DNA from: an uncultured Pelagibacteraceae bacterium
GTDB lineage: Bacteria > Pseudomonadota > Alphaproteobacteria > Pelagibacterales > Pelagibacteraceae
Assembly: GCA_902515185.1 (NCBI GenBank)
Contig: CABXTN010000002.1
Location: 1 to 64,000 of the forward strand
DNA: 64,000 nucleotides
Direction of reading: 5' to 3'
Below, piece by piece: positions 16,327-26,734 of the stretch. Numbering within the stretch: position 1 is the stretch's first letter; the number at the start of each line of letters is the position of its first letter. Made by a program: the position numbers and the translations under genes. Below the pieces are notes generated by a model. It did no database searches. It was not told the DNA's origin and saw nothing but the letters and a program-made list of their open reading frames with translations.

Positions 16327-18480
16327 ATGGAACTTTTTAAAAAATATCCAAAAACTTTTCAGTGGTTATTCTTATTAATTGTTTTCTTTGCTTTGTGCTT
16401 TGCGATTGAGGTTCCTGAAACATATAGGTTTATAAGGGGTCAAGCAGAATTTATCAAAGACCCTAATCAAAGTAGTTACATATTTTTAGGCAAAGAGGTT
16501 AGATACTATGCTTTTGATGTCTTTTGGAGATTACCCCCATTGCTTGGATGGTTGCCCATTTGGATTAATGATTCATTATTTTTCTTGATGAATGAGTGGA
16601 TGCCAATTGAAGTTTGGAATGAAGATACTCAAGAATTCAAAAGTCGCCCTATAGTTTTACAAATTAGTAGAAATTTAACTGCATTTATGACTTTTTTAAT
16701 AGAATTAATAAGAGAGATTTTATTAGGAGGCCTCGAAACTATTGTTGCTTTTACTAGTTGGGATTGGATAGATAAAAACCCATGGGCTGAACTACCTGGA
16801 CTACCTTGGACTATTGTTGCGGCAGGCGCAGCATTACTTTCTTATAAACTAAGTGGCAAAGGTCTAGCTTTGTTTGCAGCTTTAACCATGATTTATATTT
16901 CTGTATTTGGTCAATGGAAGCCCTCTATGCAAACTCTTTCATTTATATTAGTCGCTGCTCCATTGTCATTTATATTTGGTTTAGGATTAGGGATAGCAGC
17001 TTTTAAAAGTAAACGAGTAGAAAAAGCTTTATATCCAATATTACTGGTGATGCAGACAATGCCACAATATGCTGTATTGGTTCCTGCATTAGTTCTTTTT
17101 GGAGTGGGTGATCATGCTGCTGTAATTATTACTATGGTTGTAGCGATACCACCAATGATATTATTAACTCTATTAGGTTTAAGAGCAGTACCCCCAGAGG
17201 TTATTGAAGCAGGGAGGATGAGTGGATGTAATAATTTTCAATTAATGTTTAAAGTATTAATTCCAACTGCTAGGAGAGACATTTTAATTGGAGTAAATCA
17301 AGTCATCATGGTGTGTTTTTCGATGGCAGTTATTTCAGCATTTATTGGCGCAAAAGGCTTAGGTTTTAATTTATTGTTAGCACTAAACCAATTAAATATT
17401 GGGTTAGCTTTAGAGGCAGGTTTATGTATAAGTTTAATTGCAATTCTTTTAGATAAGATGTCTTTGGCATGGGCTAATAAACAAACAGATTATTTTGGCA
17501 ATCTTACCTTTTATCAAAGAAACAAAAATCTCTTATTTTTTGGTGTCATATTTGTTATTGGAATTGTACTAGCCTATGTTGGAACTTTTTTATTTAAAGA
17601 TACTTTTAATTATTTGTTTGAAATTCCACACAATAAAGGAATATCGACTGCAGATTTTTGGAATAAAGGAGTAGATTGGATTTTTGAAACTTTCTTTGTA
17701 TATATCAAAGCGTTCAATACATGGTTGATACAAGATGTGCTTCAGCCAATGAGAGCATTGTATTTAAGAATGCCTGCAATTGCTACAATAGTTTTAGTTG
17801 TCGGTGCAGGATATTTGATTGGTGGCTTACGTTCAGCATTGGTAGTTTGTGCTTTAACTCTATTTATTGCATTAAGCCCTTGGTGGGATAGAGCTTTAGT
17901 TACAACTTATATGGCAACTTTTGGAGTTATCGTTTCTTGTATTATTGGATTTACGGTAGGAACTTTATGTTTCCAAAATAAACACTCAGCAAACTTTATG
18001 TTAGGAGTTTGTGATATTTTTCAAACATTCCCATCTTTCGTATATTTAATTCCAGTGATGATGTTATTTGGTATTACAGACACATCCGTACTTATTGCAG
18101 TTATAGTTTATGCTACAATACCTGCAACAAGATACACAATTGAAGGACTTAGAAGCGTTCCTGCTGGTTTGCATGATGCAGCAACCATGTCAGGTGTTAA
18201 TAAATTTCAAAGATTAACCAAAATAGAATTTCCTTTGGCATTCCCACACATGATGCTTGGTATAAATCAAACGATTGTATTTGCTTTATTTATGGTAATC
18301 ATTGGAGCGTTTATTGGAACAGAGGATTTAGGTCAATATATATTAAAAGCGTTATCAGATAAAAAAGGTGCAGGAATTGGATTAACCCTTGGTATCTGTG
18401 TAGCCTTCATAGCTTTAATATTTGATAACTTAATTAGAGCTTATGTTCAAAAAAGAAAAAGACATTTAGGTATAGATTAA
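16327..18480 (+). CDS. tmoV: double-domain permease of TMAO / betaine ABC transporter
   Basis: 717 aa, more than twice the usual ProW length. Two complete binding-protein-dependent permease domains are present, each with its EAA loop (EVIEAGRMSGCNNFQLMFKVLI near 290 and GLHDAATMSGVNKFQRL near 620) and each preceded by membrane helices; a long hydrophilic insert with Trp-rich segments sits at the N-terminus. A single polypeptide thus supplies both halves of the channel that a ProW homodimer normally forms. Ends 7 bases from the convergent tmm stop. Confidence 0.88.
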   Translation: MELFKKYPKTFQWLFLLIVFFALCFAIEVPETYRFIRGQAEFIKDPNQSSYIFLGKEVRYYAFDVFWRLPPLLGWLPIWINDSLFFLMNEWMPIEVWNEDTQEFKSRPIVLQISRNLTAFMTFLIELIREILLGGLETIVAFTSWDWIDKNPWAELPGLPWTIVAAGAALLSYKLSGKGLALFAALTMIYISVFGQWKPSMQTLSFILVAAPLSFIFGLGLGIAAFKSKRVEKALYPILLVMQTMPQYAVLVPALVLFGVGDHAAVIITMVVAIPPMILLTLLGLRAVPPEVIEAGRMSGCNNFQLMFKVLIPTARRDILIGVNQVIMVCFSMAVISAFIGAKGLGFNLLLALNQLNIGLALEAGLCISLIAILLDKMSLAWANKQTDYFGNLTFYQRNKNLLFFGVIFVIGIVLAYVGTFLFKDTFNYLFEIPHNKGISTADFWNKGVDWIFETFFVYIKAFNTWLIQDVLQPMRALYLRMPAIATIVLVVGAGYLIGGLRSALVVCALTLFIALSPWWDRALVTTYMATFGVIVSCIIGFTVGTLCFQNKHSANFMLGVCDIFQTFPSFVYLIPVMMLFGITDTSVLIAVIVYATIPATRYTIEGLRSVPAGLHDAATMSGVNKFQRLTKIEFPLAFPHMMLGINQTIVFALFMVIIGAFIGTEDLGQYILKALSDKKGAGIGLTLGICVAFIALIFDNLIRAYVQKRKRHLGID

Positions 18481-18487
18481 TATTGAG

Positions 18488-19819
18488 TTATTTATCTAAA
18501 AAATTTTTTGAAGAGTCATCCATAGCAGTTGCCCATGGGGTATGATGAACGGGAGCAACAGAGCCAGTTACTGGAGATGAAAAAGATTTATTTCTGTAAG
18601 TTGAAATATCCTCAACTTTATGATGTTCCCACTCTTTAAAGTGTTTTCTTATTAACTCAAAATCAATTTTTGGATAGTCAGACATTTCATGAAGCTCTTT
18701 GGTATACTCAGTCTGAAAATCAATCATTTGATCAGGATTTTCTAGTTTTTCTTCCATTGCAACCCATTTATTTATATCTTTTTCAACTTCTCCATTATCA
18801 GGTATTTTTATTTTATTCATAATCACATCTCTTGCGTACCACGCTTGGCAATCAAACATATTAAATGTATGGAATTGATCTTGCATACCAAGATATAAAA
18901 GTTTGTGATTGTCTTGCCAAACTACTCCTTTATATAGTGTTGGTGGATATAATCTGTTTCTAGTTTTTAATTGTAAATTTTCCTCTAAAAAAGGAAAATG
19001 ATGAAGATAACCAGTACATAGAATTACAACATCAGCCTCTTGTTCAGTTCCATCTTTAAATATTGCTTTTTTCCCCTCTAATTTATCTAGATAGTGAACT
19101 TCTTTCATGCCATTAGGCCATTTAAATCCCATCGGATTATGTCGATAACCAATTGTAACACTTTTAGCTCCATATTTATTACATTGAAGTGCAATGTCTT
19201 CTGCTGAATAGCTACTTCCAAGCACTATCACATTTTTATTTCTAAATTCCTCTGCATCTCTAAAATCATGAGAGTGCATTATTCTTCCTGGAAATGTATT
19301 CATACCTTTATATTCTGGAATAAATGGAACCGAAAAATGACCTGTTGAAACAACAACAAAATCAAAATTATCTTTCAATATTTCATTATTAACTTTATCT
19401 TGGTAACTAAGTTCAAATTTATCATTTTTAAAAACGGTATTTATAACTCTGGTATTAAATTTTATCTTCTTTTTTAAATCGCCTTTACTCACTCTTCCAA
19501 CAATATAGTTATATAAAACTTCTCTAGGTGGAAATGATGGTATTGGTTTTCCAAAATGTTCATCAAAGGAATAATCTGCAAACTCCAAACATTCTTTTGG
19601 TCCATTTGACCAAAGATATCTATACATGCTGTTAGGTACAGGATCTCCGTATTGATCAGATCCTGTTCGCCAACTATAATTCCATAAACCACCCCATTCA
19701 TCTTGCTTTTCAAAACAAACAACTTCAGGTATTTTCTCACCATTTTTTTCTGCTAATTCAAAAGACCTTAACATTGATAATCCACAAGGCCCCGCACCAA
19801 TTATTGCTACTTTTGTCAT
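18488..19819 (-). CDS. tmm: trimethylamine monooxygenase (bacterial flavin-containing monooxygenase)
   Basis: 443 aa, the usual length for Tmm. FAD GAGPCG at 8-13, the FMO fingerprint FPGRIMHSHDF at 176-186 (FxGxxxHxxxF), NADPH-binding GSSYSA at 201-206 and CTGYLHHFPF near 270. Tmm oxidises trimethylamine to TMAO with NADPH and oxygen and also accepts DMS in some bacteria. Placed convergent to tmoV and one transporter away from tdm. The 77-base gap upstream is shared with the divergent GpsA-like gene and contains a possible TTGTCA -35. Confidence 0.92.
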   Translation of the reverse strand: MTKVAIIGAGPCGLSMLRSFELAEKNGEKIPEVVCFEKQDEWGGLWNYSWRTGSDQYGDPVPNSMYRYLWSNGPKECLEFADYSFDEHFGKPIPSFPPREVLYNYIVGRVSKGDLKKKIKFNTRVINTVFKNDKFELSYQDKVNNEILKDNFDFVVVSTGHFSVPFIPEYKGMNTFPGRIMHSHDFRDAEEFRNKNVIVLGSSYSAEDIALQCNKYGAKSVTIGYRHNPMGFKWPNGMKEVHYLDKLEGKKAIFKDGTEQEADVVILCTGYLHHFPFLEENLQLKTRNRLYPPTLYKGVVWQDNHKLLYLGMQDQFHTFNMFDCQAWYARDVIMNKIKIPDNGEVEKDINKWVAMEEKLENPDQMIDFQTEYTKELHEMSDYPKIDFELIRKHFKEWEHHKVEDISTYRNKSFSSPVTGSVAPVHHTPWATAMDDSSKNFLDK

Positions 19820-19896
19820 TAATCTACCTAATAAAATAATTAATTATGTATTTTACTAACAAAATGATGACAATTACAATAAAATAATTATTTGTT

Positions 19897-20856
19897 ATGA
19901 AAAATATATTAGTTATTGGTGGAGGCGCAATGGGCTCTGCATTTACAATCCCAAGTTTAGAAAATAAAAATAATGTGACAATTACTGAGCCTTACAGTAA
20001 GAGATTTATAAAAGATTTGTCCTCAAAAAAAAAATTTCATTCTGCACTTCAGATAAAATTACCAAAACAATTAAAATTTAGAAGATTTTCTAAAAATTTA
20101 TTAAAAGAAAATTTTGACTTAATAGTAATAGCTTTAAGTCTTCCTGGTATTGATTTTATTGGTAAAGAATTAAAAGATTTAAAAATTAAAACGCCAATTT
20201 TAATTTTGACCAAAGGATTAAAATTTGAAAAAAAATACAATAAGATTTTGACAATTTCAGAACAACTTAAAAAAAACTATAATTTAAAGAATATTTCGGT
20301 ACTAAAAGGACCTTGCTTAGCTAAGGAATTAGCTAGAAAAAATAAAACTAGTGTAATTATAGCAAATAAAAATATGAGCATTGCAAAATCTATTGGAAGA
20401 AAAATTTCTACGAAATATTATTTAACAGAATACTCAAAAGACGTAGTCGGAGTAGAGGTGTGTTCGGCAATTAAAAATATATATTCAATGATAATTGGAG
20501 CTGGTCAAAGTCTTAACTCCTCATCAAATCTATTTCAAAAATCAGTCCTTGAAATGAGATATTTAAATAGATATTTCAAAGGTAAAGATGAAACAATCTT
20601 CGGCCTTGCCGGTGTGGGTGACATGTATGTAAGTGCGGCTGGCGGAAGAAATAGTAAAATGGGTAGTTTCTTAGGAAAAGGATTTACATTCAAAAATGCA
20701 AAAAAAAAATTTATGCCCAAAGATACAGTAGAAGGAGAGCAGCTAATTAGAGAAATTGCACCTTATATAATTAAAAAAATAAATAAGAAAAAAATTCCTT
20801 TAATGACTAATCTATTTCAGGCAATTTTAAAAAATAAAAAATTAAATATAAACTAA
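19897..20856 (+). CDS. NAD(P)-dependent glycerol-3-phosphate dehydrogenase family protein
   Basis: 319 aa with the GpsA layout: nucleotide site GGGAMGSAF at 8-16, LKGPCLAKELA near 136, EVCSAIKNIYSMIIGAGQ around catalytic Lys near 190, and GLAGVGDMYVSAAGGRNSKMG near 238. It is shorter and more diverged than housekeeping GpsA (GPCLAKE in place of GPSFAKE), and it heads a run with an iron alcohol dehydrogenase and glutathione genes rather than lipid genes. Either the genome's GpsA or a specialised paralogue. Confidence 0.8.
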   Translation: MKNILVIGGGAMGSAFTIPSLENKNNVTITEPYSKRFIKDLSSKKKFHSALQIKLPKQLKFRRFSKNLLKENFDLIVIALSLPGIDFIGKELKDLKIKTPILILTKGLKFEKKYNKILTISEQLKKNYNLKNISVLKGPCLAKELARKNKTSVIIANKNMSIAKSIGRKISTKYYLTEYSKDVVGVEVCSAIKNIYSMIIGAGQSLNSSSNLFQKSVLEMRYLNRYFKGKDETIFGLAGVGDMYVSAAGGRNSKMGSFLGKGFTFKNAKKKFMPKDTVEGEQLIREIAPYIIKKINKKKIPLMTNLFQAILKNKKLNIN

Positions 20857-20863
20857 TATAAAA

Positions 20864-22021
20864 ATGAAATTTAATTGGAATTATCCAACAACTGTTTGGG
20901 TAGGAAAAGATAGAATTAAAGACTTAGAAATTGCTTGCGAAAATTTAAAAATTAAAAAACCACTATTTGTTTCAGATAAAGATCTTATAGAATTGACATT
21001 TATAAAAAAAATTATAAATGATTTAGAAAAAAATTTTAACAAATTAAATATTTTTTCTAACTTTGCTGGCAACCCAATTGGAGAAAACGTCGAGGAGGGT
21101 GTAGAGGAATTTAAAAACAATAATTGTGATGGTGTAATAGCAATCGGTGGAGGAAGCGCACTAGATGTAGGAAAAGCTATTGCATTTATGTCTGCGCAAA
21201 CTTTACCAATTTGGGATTTTGAGGATATTGGTGATTATTGGAAAAAAGCAAATAATGAAAATATTGCTCCTATAATTGCAATTCCCACAACAGCTGGTAC
21301 TGGGTCGGAAACTGGTAGAGCTTCAGCAATTATAAATAGAAAAACAGGAGTAAAAAAAATTATATTTCACCCAAAATTTTTACCTTCAATAGTTATTCTA
21401 GATCCTGTTTTAACCATTGATCTTTCACCAAGGTTAACTGCTGCAACAGGAATGGATGCGCTAGCACATAACTTAGAAGCTTTTTGTGCACCAGGTTTTC
21501 ATCCAATGGCTGATGGAATTGCCTTAGAGGGAATTAAGTTAATTAAGACTTCACTTTTAATAGCATTTAAAGACGGCAAAAATGTTGAAGCTAGACAAAA
21601 TTTGTTAGCAGCCTCATCAATGGGATCAACTGCTTTCCAGAAAGGATTAGGAGCAATACATTCTTTAAGCCATCCAATAAATGCAAAATTTAATGTACAT
21701 CATGGTTTATCAAACGCAGTATTTATGCCTTACGTCTTAACATTTAATAAAAATTTAATAGAGAATAAAATTAAATTAATATGTAGCTATATAGGTATTG
21801 AAAGTAGTTTTGATAGTTTTCTAAATTGGATATTATTTTTAAGAAAAGAACTTAGTATACCTAATAAATTATCAGATTTAGTTGACTTAAAATTAAATGA
21901 AGTAGATGAGCTTTCCCAAATGGCTTTAGAGGACCCTTCAACAAACAGTAATCCAAAAAAGCTATCTTTGAATGATATGAGAATGATGTATAAAAATAGT
22001 TTGAGTGGAGATCTTTTCTAA
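20864..22021 (+). CDS. iron-containing alcohol dehydrogenase
   Basis: 385 aa class III (Fe) alcohol dehydrogenase: GGGSALDVGKA at 96-105 and TTAGTGSET near 142 bind NAD; metal ligands Asp198, His202, His266 and His280 are all present with canonical spacing. Family members oxidise short alcohols or reduce aldehydes. Beside C1-releasing enzymes and glutathione synthesis it may act on methanol, ethanol or formaldehyde (inference). Seven bases after the GpsA-like stop and fused by TAATG to the next gene. Confidence 0.88.
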   Translation: MKFNWNYPTTVWVGKDRIKDLEIACENLKIKKPLFVSDKDLIELTFIKKIINDLEKNFNKLNIFSNFAGNPIGENVEEGVEEFKNNNCDGVIAIGGGSALDVGKAIAFMSAQTLPIWDFEDIGDYWKKANNENIAPIIAIPTTAGTGSETGRASAIINRKTGVKKIIFHPKFLPSIVILDPVLTIDLSPRLTAATGMDALAHNLEAFCAPGFHPMADGIALEGIKLIKTSLLIAFKDGKNVEARQNLLAASSMGSTAFQKGLGAIHSLSHPINAKFNVHHGLSNAVFMPYVLTFNKNLIENKIKLICSYIGIESSFDSFLNWILFLRKELSIPNKLSDLVDLKLNEVDELSQMALEDPSTNSNPKKLSLNDMRMMYKNSLSGDLF

Positions 22022-22809
22022 TGAAAAAAATTTTAATTGTAGAAGGAAATCTTAAAGAGGAAAATCAAGATTTTATTAATTCTGGAATACCAACTCATAC
22101 AGAAAGTTTAAAAGAAAGTATTTCTTACTTTACAAATAATTTTGATATCGATGTAGCAAATCCTTCGTCTGACCAGGACATATCTGAAAAAGTTAAAGAT
22201 TTAAATAAGTATGATGGGCTCATTTGGGGTGGCAGCAGTCTAAATATTTATAATGATACTATCGAAATTAGAAGACAATTAGATTTTATGAAAGAATGCC
22301 AAAAAAAAATTAAAAAAATCTTAGCTATTTGTTGGGGTATGCAGGTTGCAGTTACTGCAGCTGGTGGATTGGTTAAAAAATGTGATAGGGGTTCTCATAG
22401 AGGAATCGCTTATAATATTGAAATAAATCAATACGGCGCAAATCATCAGATATATAAAGACAAACAAAAAAAGTTTAATACACCTGCATTTAATTTTGAT
22501 GAAGTTGTGACTGTGCCAGAAAGTGCTACTATTTTATCTTCAAATCAAATTAACAACATTCAGGGATTAAACTTTAAAATTAATTCTAGCAACGTGTGGG
22601 GCATTCAGTATCATCCAGAAATCCCTTATGAAAAAATGATTAGATTAATTCACTTTCGAAAAGAAAGATTATTAGAGAAAAAGGCTTTTAAAAGTGAAGA
22701 TGAAATTGTTACGCATGTCAAATCTATAGAAGATGAGATATCTAGATCAAATAAAGAACAAAGAATGAAAGAGCTTTATAATTGGATCAATTATTTAAAT
22801 GAAAATTAA
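22021..22809 (+). CDS. class I glutamine amidotransferase-like hydrolase
   Basis: 262 aa with the class I GATase triad intact: Cys104 (AICWGMQV), His198 and Glu200 (QYHPE). It has no synthetase domain. Related stand-alone proteins are amidotransferase subunits or gamma-glutamyl hydrolases. It overlaps the alcohol dehydrogenase stop by one base and the gamma-glutamyl ligase gene by 11, suggesting a role in gamma-glutamyl or glutathione chemistry (inference). The last 60 residues form a charged helical tail. Confidence 0.8.
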   Translation: MKKILIVEGNLKEENQDFINSGIPTHTESLKESISYFTNNFDIDVANPSSDQDISEKVKDLNKYDGLIWGGSSLNIYNDTIEIRRQLDFMKECQKKIKKILAICWGMQVAVTAAGGLVKKCDRGSHRGIAYNIEINQYGANHQIYKDKQKKFNTPAFNFDEVVTVPESATILSSNQINNIQGLNFKINSSNVWGIQYHPEIPYEKMIRLIHFRKERLLEKKAFKSEDEIVTHVKSIEDEISRSNKEQRMKELYNWINYLNEN

Positions 22810-24034
22810 TTCAAAAGAAGATGTTATTAAATATTTTAATAGCGGATGTAAAAATAACTTATCTATAGGTGTTGAAAATGAAAAATTTCTATTTGATATT
22901 AAATCAAATTCTAGGGCTAATTATGATCAAATTAAAAATATTTTAATTTATTTAAAAAAGTTTGGTTGGGAAGAAGTTTATGAAGATAAGAATATAATTG
23001 GTTTAAATAAAAATAGTCAATCAATAACACTAGAACCTGGAAATCAAATAGAATTAGCAGGTGGATTGTGCAAAAATATTCATGATGTTTGCTCTGAGTC
23101 ATATACTTTTCAAAAGCAATTAGACGAAGCATGTGAAAAATATGGATTAAAGACAATGTCTATAGGACATGATCCAATAACAGATATCAAAGATGTGCCC
23201 AATAATCCTAAAAAAAGATATGATGTAATGACAGAGGAGATGCCAAAAAGTGGTGAACTTAGTCTTGAGATGATGTACCAAACATGTGGTACACAAATAA
23301 ATTTAGATTACACTTCAGAAAGCGACTTTAAAAAAAAATTTAAAATTATTTCATTTTTAACTCCATTAACCATTGCACTATTTTCTAATTCACCGATAAA
23401 AAAAAATACTCCAACTGGTTTATTGTCATATAGATCAAAAGTTTGGCAAAGTACTTCAAGAGGAGGTCTGCCTGATATTTTTTTAGAAGATATGGATTTT
23501 GAAAAGTATGCTGATTTCAGTTTAAATTTTAACTTATTATTTTTATTTGAAAATAATAGATATAATTCAGCTAATGGAAAAAATTTTCAAGATTTAATTA
23601 ATGAGCAAAAAGCTAACTCAGAAAATTTTCAACTACATTTATCAACAATATTTACTGAGCTCAGATTAAAAAAATACATCGAATTAAGATCTATAGATGC
23701 TTGTGAATGGGATTGCCATTGTGCAAGCCCTGCCTTTTTTACAGGATTACTGTATGGTGCCTTAGATGAAACATACGACTTAATTAAAAATTGGAATAAA
23801 TTAGATATCAAGCAAGCTTATACAACTTCATACAAAGATGGTTTAAATGTTATGATTAATGAAAAGAACTTACTATTTTGGTCGAAAGAATTATTAAAAA
23901 TTTCAAAAAAAGGTTTAGAAAAAAGATCTTATTTAAATCATAAAAAAAATAATGAGACAGTTTACTTAAAAAATATTGAAAATATTTTATTAAATAATCT
24001 TACTAAGGCACAACAAACATTAAAAGATTTTTAG
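22799..24034 (+). CDS. gshA: glutamate-cysteine ligase (GCS2 type)
   Basis: 411 aa with the alphaproteobacterial/plant type glutamate-cysteine ligase features: GVENEKFLF near 23, EPGNQIELAGG near 79, LSLEMMYQTCGTQINLDY near 155 and ELRSIDAC near 298. It catalyses the first step of glutathione synthesis, joining Glu and Cys through the gamma carboxylate. Slightly shorter than the usual 450 or so. gshB follows after 2 bases, which strongly supports the call. Confidence 0.85.
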   Translation: MKINSKEDVIKYFNSGCKNNLSIGVENEKFLFDIKSNSRANYDQIKNILIYLKKFGWEEVYEDKNIIGLNKNSQSITLEPGNQIELAGGLCKNIHDVCSESYTFQKQLDEACEKYGLKTMSIGHDPITDIKDVPNNPKKRYDVMTEEMPKSGELSLEMMYQTCGTQINLDYTSESDFKKKFKIISFLTPLTIALFSNSPIKKNTPTGLLSYRSKVWQSTSRGGLPDIFLEDMDFEKYADFSLNFNLLFLFENNRYNSANGKNFQDLINEQKANSENFQLHLSTIFTELRLKKYIELRSIDACEWDCHCASPAFFTGLLYGALDETYDLIKNWNKLDIKQAYTTSYKDGLNVMINEKNLLFWSKELLKISKKGLEKRSYLNHKKNNETVYLKNIENILLNNLTKAQQTLKDF

Positions 24035-24036
24035 AA

Positions 24037-24966
24037 ATGAAAAAAATACTTGCTATACAATCAAATACTCTTAGTGAAATCAATGTTGAAACAGATACAA
24101 CTCTCTTATTAGCACTAGAGGCACAAAAAAGGAATTACGAAATAATTTGGTATGAAACTAAAGATTTAAGTTTAATTAAATCAAAAGTTTTTGTTGATGG
24201 TAAAAATGTAAAATTTTTTGATAAAACTAAACATTTTTATAAAGTAAAAAAAAATATTAAGTTTGATTTATCCAAAGCAAAAGTAATTTTGGTAAGACAA
24301 AATCCTCCCTTTAATATGGATTATATTAATTCAACCCATTTCCTAGATCATGTTAATATTAAAAGGGTAGTTAATAACCCTACCTCTTTAAGGAATGTTT
24401 CAGAGAAATTTTACTCAACTAATTTTTTAAAATATATGCCAGACACAATTTTTTCCAAGAATGTAAGGGAAATTTATACATTTTTAAAAAAAAATAAAAA
24501 AATAATAATTAAACCAATTCATGAATATGCGGGAAAAAATATCCTTTTTATTGATAGAAAATTAAATATTAAAATTTTAAATAAATATATTAAAAAATTT
24601 GATCATGTAATGGTTCAAAAATATTTAAGCAAAGTTAAGGAAGGAGATAAAAGAGTTTTTATTATTAATGGTAAAGTTAAAGGAGCTATTAGGAGGTTAC
24701 CTAAAAAAAATTCAATACTTTCAAATATATCTCAAGGAGGTACTGCTTTAAAAACTAATTTAAATTCAAGAGAATTAAAAATATCAAAATTAGTTGCTAG
24801 AAGATTAAAAAAGAGCAAAATTTTTTTTGCTGGCATTGATCTTGTTGGTGGTTATTTGATCGGAGATATTAATGTTACATCCCCAACTGGCTTACCTCAG
24901 TATAAAAAATTAACTGGTATAAATCTCGCTAAAGATTTTTGGAATGAACTCGAAAAACTAAAATAG
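24037..24966 (+). CDS. gshB: glutathione synthetase
   Basis: 309 aa ATP-grasp enzyme. [15 protein letters not shown] near 85, [13 protein letters not shown] near 112, [14 protein letters not shown] near 157 (glycine loop partly diverged), [14 protein letters not shown] near 205, and [20 protein letters not shown] near 267 are the GshB signatures. It adds Gly to gamma-Glu-Cys. It is the last gene of a five-gene plus-strand run and overlaps the convergent fhs gene by 9 bases. Confidence 0.88.
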   Translation: MKKILAIQSNTLSEINVETDTTLLLALEAQKRNYEIIWYETKDLSLIKSKVFVDGKNVKFFDKTKHFYKVKKNIKFDLSKAKVILVRQNPPFNMDYINSTHFLDHVNIKRVVNNPTSLRNVSEKFYSTNFLKYMPDTIFSKNVREIYTFLKKNKKIIIKPIHEYAGKNILFIDRKLNIKILNKYIKKFDHVMVQKYLSKVKEGDKRVFIINGKVKGAIRRLPKKNSILSNISQGGTALKTNLNSRELKISKLVARRLKKSKIFFAGIDLVGGYLIGDINVTSPTGLPQYKKLTGINLAKDFWNELEKLK

Positions 24967-26643
24967 CCCTTCTATCTCACCTTTTTTATTTAGTTTAATA
25001 GAATCTGCAGCTGGTACTTTTGGAAGCCCTGGCATTGTCATTATTTCTCCACATACAACAACTACAAATTCAGCACCAGAGGAAAGTCTTACCTCTCTAA
25101 CTGGCAAAACATGACCACTAGGAGCTCCTTTTAAACTCGGATCTGTTGAAAAACTATATTGTGTTTTTGCAATACAAACAGGAAGGTTTCCGTAACCTTT
25201 CGCCTCAAAATCTTTAAGTTGTTGTCTCACTTTTGTGTCCGCAACAACTTCGCTAGCATGATAAATTTCTAATGCTATTTTTTCAATTTTTTTAAATAAA
25301 GGTAAATCATCTTCGTATAAATATTTAAAAGTTTTATTTTTTTCTTCACAAATTGAAGCTACAGTTTGAGCAAGTTCTTTTGTGCCTTCACCTCCATCAG
25401 CCCAATGAGTACACATAGACGCTTTAATTCCAAGATTTTTACAAAAATCTAACAATGCTTTAGTCTCATTATCAGTATCTAAAATAAATTTATTAACTGC
25501 TACAGTAACGGGTAGACCAAACTTTTTTACATTATTTATATGTCTTTCTAAATTTACAAGACCCTTATTAACTGCCTCGACATTTTCATTTTTGAGATCT
25601 TCTTTAGCAATACCACCGTGCATTTTTAAAGCCCTAATAGTTGCTACTATTACTACACAGTCTGGTTTTAAATCTGATTTTCTACATTTAATATCTAAAA
25701 ATTTTTCTGCACCTAGGTCTGCACCAAATCCTGCTTCTGTAACAACAAAATCTGCAAGTTTTAGTCCAGCTTTAGTTGCAATTACAGAGTTACAACCGTG
25801 AGCAATATTTGCAAAAGGTCCACCATGAATTATTGCAGGATTATTTTCTAATGTTTGCGTAATATTTGGTTTAATAGCATCTTTTAACAAAACAGTCATT
25901 GGTCCCTGTGCATTAAGATCTTTTGCATAAATAGGTTTTTTTTCTCTGGTATGAGCAATAGTAATATTTCCAATTCTTTTTTCCAAATCTTCTAAATTAT
26001 TTGCAAGGCAAAAGATTGCCATTATTTCTGATGCAACCGTAATATCAAAACCATCTTGTCTTGGGTAACCATTTGCAACACCACCAAGATTAATATTTAT
26101 TGATCTTAAAGATCTATCATTCATATCGATTACTCTTTTCCAAGCTACTCTTCTTACATCTATATTAAGTTTATTTCCCCAATAGATATGATTATCTATT
26201 AAAGCAGATAATAAATTGTGAGCCGAAGTAATTGCATGAAAGTCTCCAGTGAAATGTAAATTAATTTGTTCCATAGGAACAACTTGAGCATAACCACCAC
26301 CTGCTGCACCACCTTTCATACCAAATGATGGCCCTAGACTTGGTTCCCTTAAACATACTATAGATTTTTTTCCAATTTTATTTAGACCATCACTTAAACC
26401 TACTGATGTAGTTGTTTTGCCTTCTCCAGCTGGAGTAGGCGTGATAGCAGTAACCAATACAAGCTTACTGTTCTTATTATCTTTAATTCCCTCTAAATAG
26501 TCTAAATTAATCTTTGCTATATGGGGGCCCATAGGGCTAAAAGCCTCAATTTTATTTGGAACGTTGATTTTTGCTAAAATATCTTGAATAGGCTGCATTT
26601 TTGCACTTCTTGCTATTTCTATGTCTGATTTGACTGCGCCCAT
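24958..26643 (-). CDS. fhs: formate-tetrahydrofolate ligase
   Basis: 561 aa, full family length. ATP-binding [13 protein letters not shown] at 68-80, [13 protein letters not shown] near 115 and [16 protein letters not shown] near 184 are typical. It makes 10-formyl-THF from formate, ATP and THF, joining oxidised C1 units to the folate pool. AAGGAGT precedes the ATG. It is divergent from soxBDAG, whose THF-linked demethylation feeds the same pool. Confidence 0.95.
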   Translation of the reverse strand: MGAVKSDIEIARSAKMQPIQDILAKINVPNKIEAFSPMGPHIAKINLDYLEGIKDNKNSKLVLVTAITPTPAGEGKTTTSVGLSDGLNKIGKKSIVCLREPSLGPSFGMKGGAAGGGYAQVVPMEQINLHFTGDFHAITSAHNLLSALIDNHIYWGNKLNIDVRRVAWKRVIDMNDRSLRSININLGGVANGYPRQDGFDITVASEIMAIFCLANNLEDLEKRIGNITIAHTREKKPIYAKDLNAQGPMTVLLKDAIKPNITQTLENNPAIIHGGPFANIAHGCNSVIATKAGLKLADFVVTEAGFGADLGAEKFLDIKCRKSDLKPDCVVIVATIRALKMHGGIAKEDLKNENVEAVNKGLVNLERHINNVKKFGLPVTVAVNKFILDTDNETKALLDFCKNLGIKASMCTHWADGGEGTKELAQTVASICEEKNKTFKYLYEDDLPLFKKIEKIALEIYHASEVVADTKVRQQLKDFEAKGYGNLPVCIAKTQYSFSTDPSLKGAPSGHVLPVREVRLSSGAEFVVVVCGEIMTMPGLPKVPAADSIKLNKKGEIEGLF

Positions 26644-26734
26644 TTTGACTCCTTAAAAAACTTTATAATATGCACGAGATTTCTATACTTAATTATTTAA
26701 TTTTTAAAGAAATAAATTAAGTGTATTATAAATT

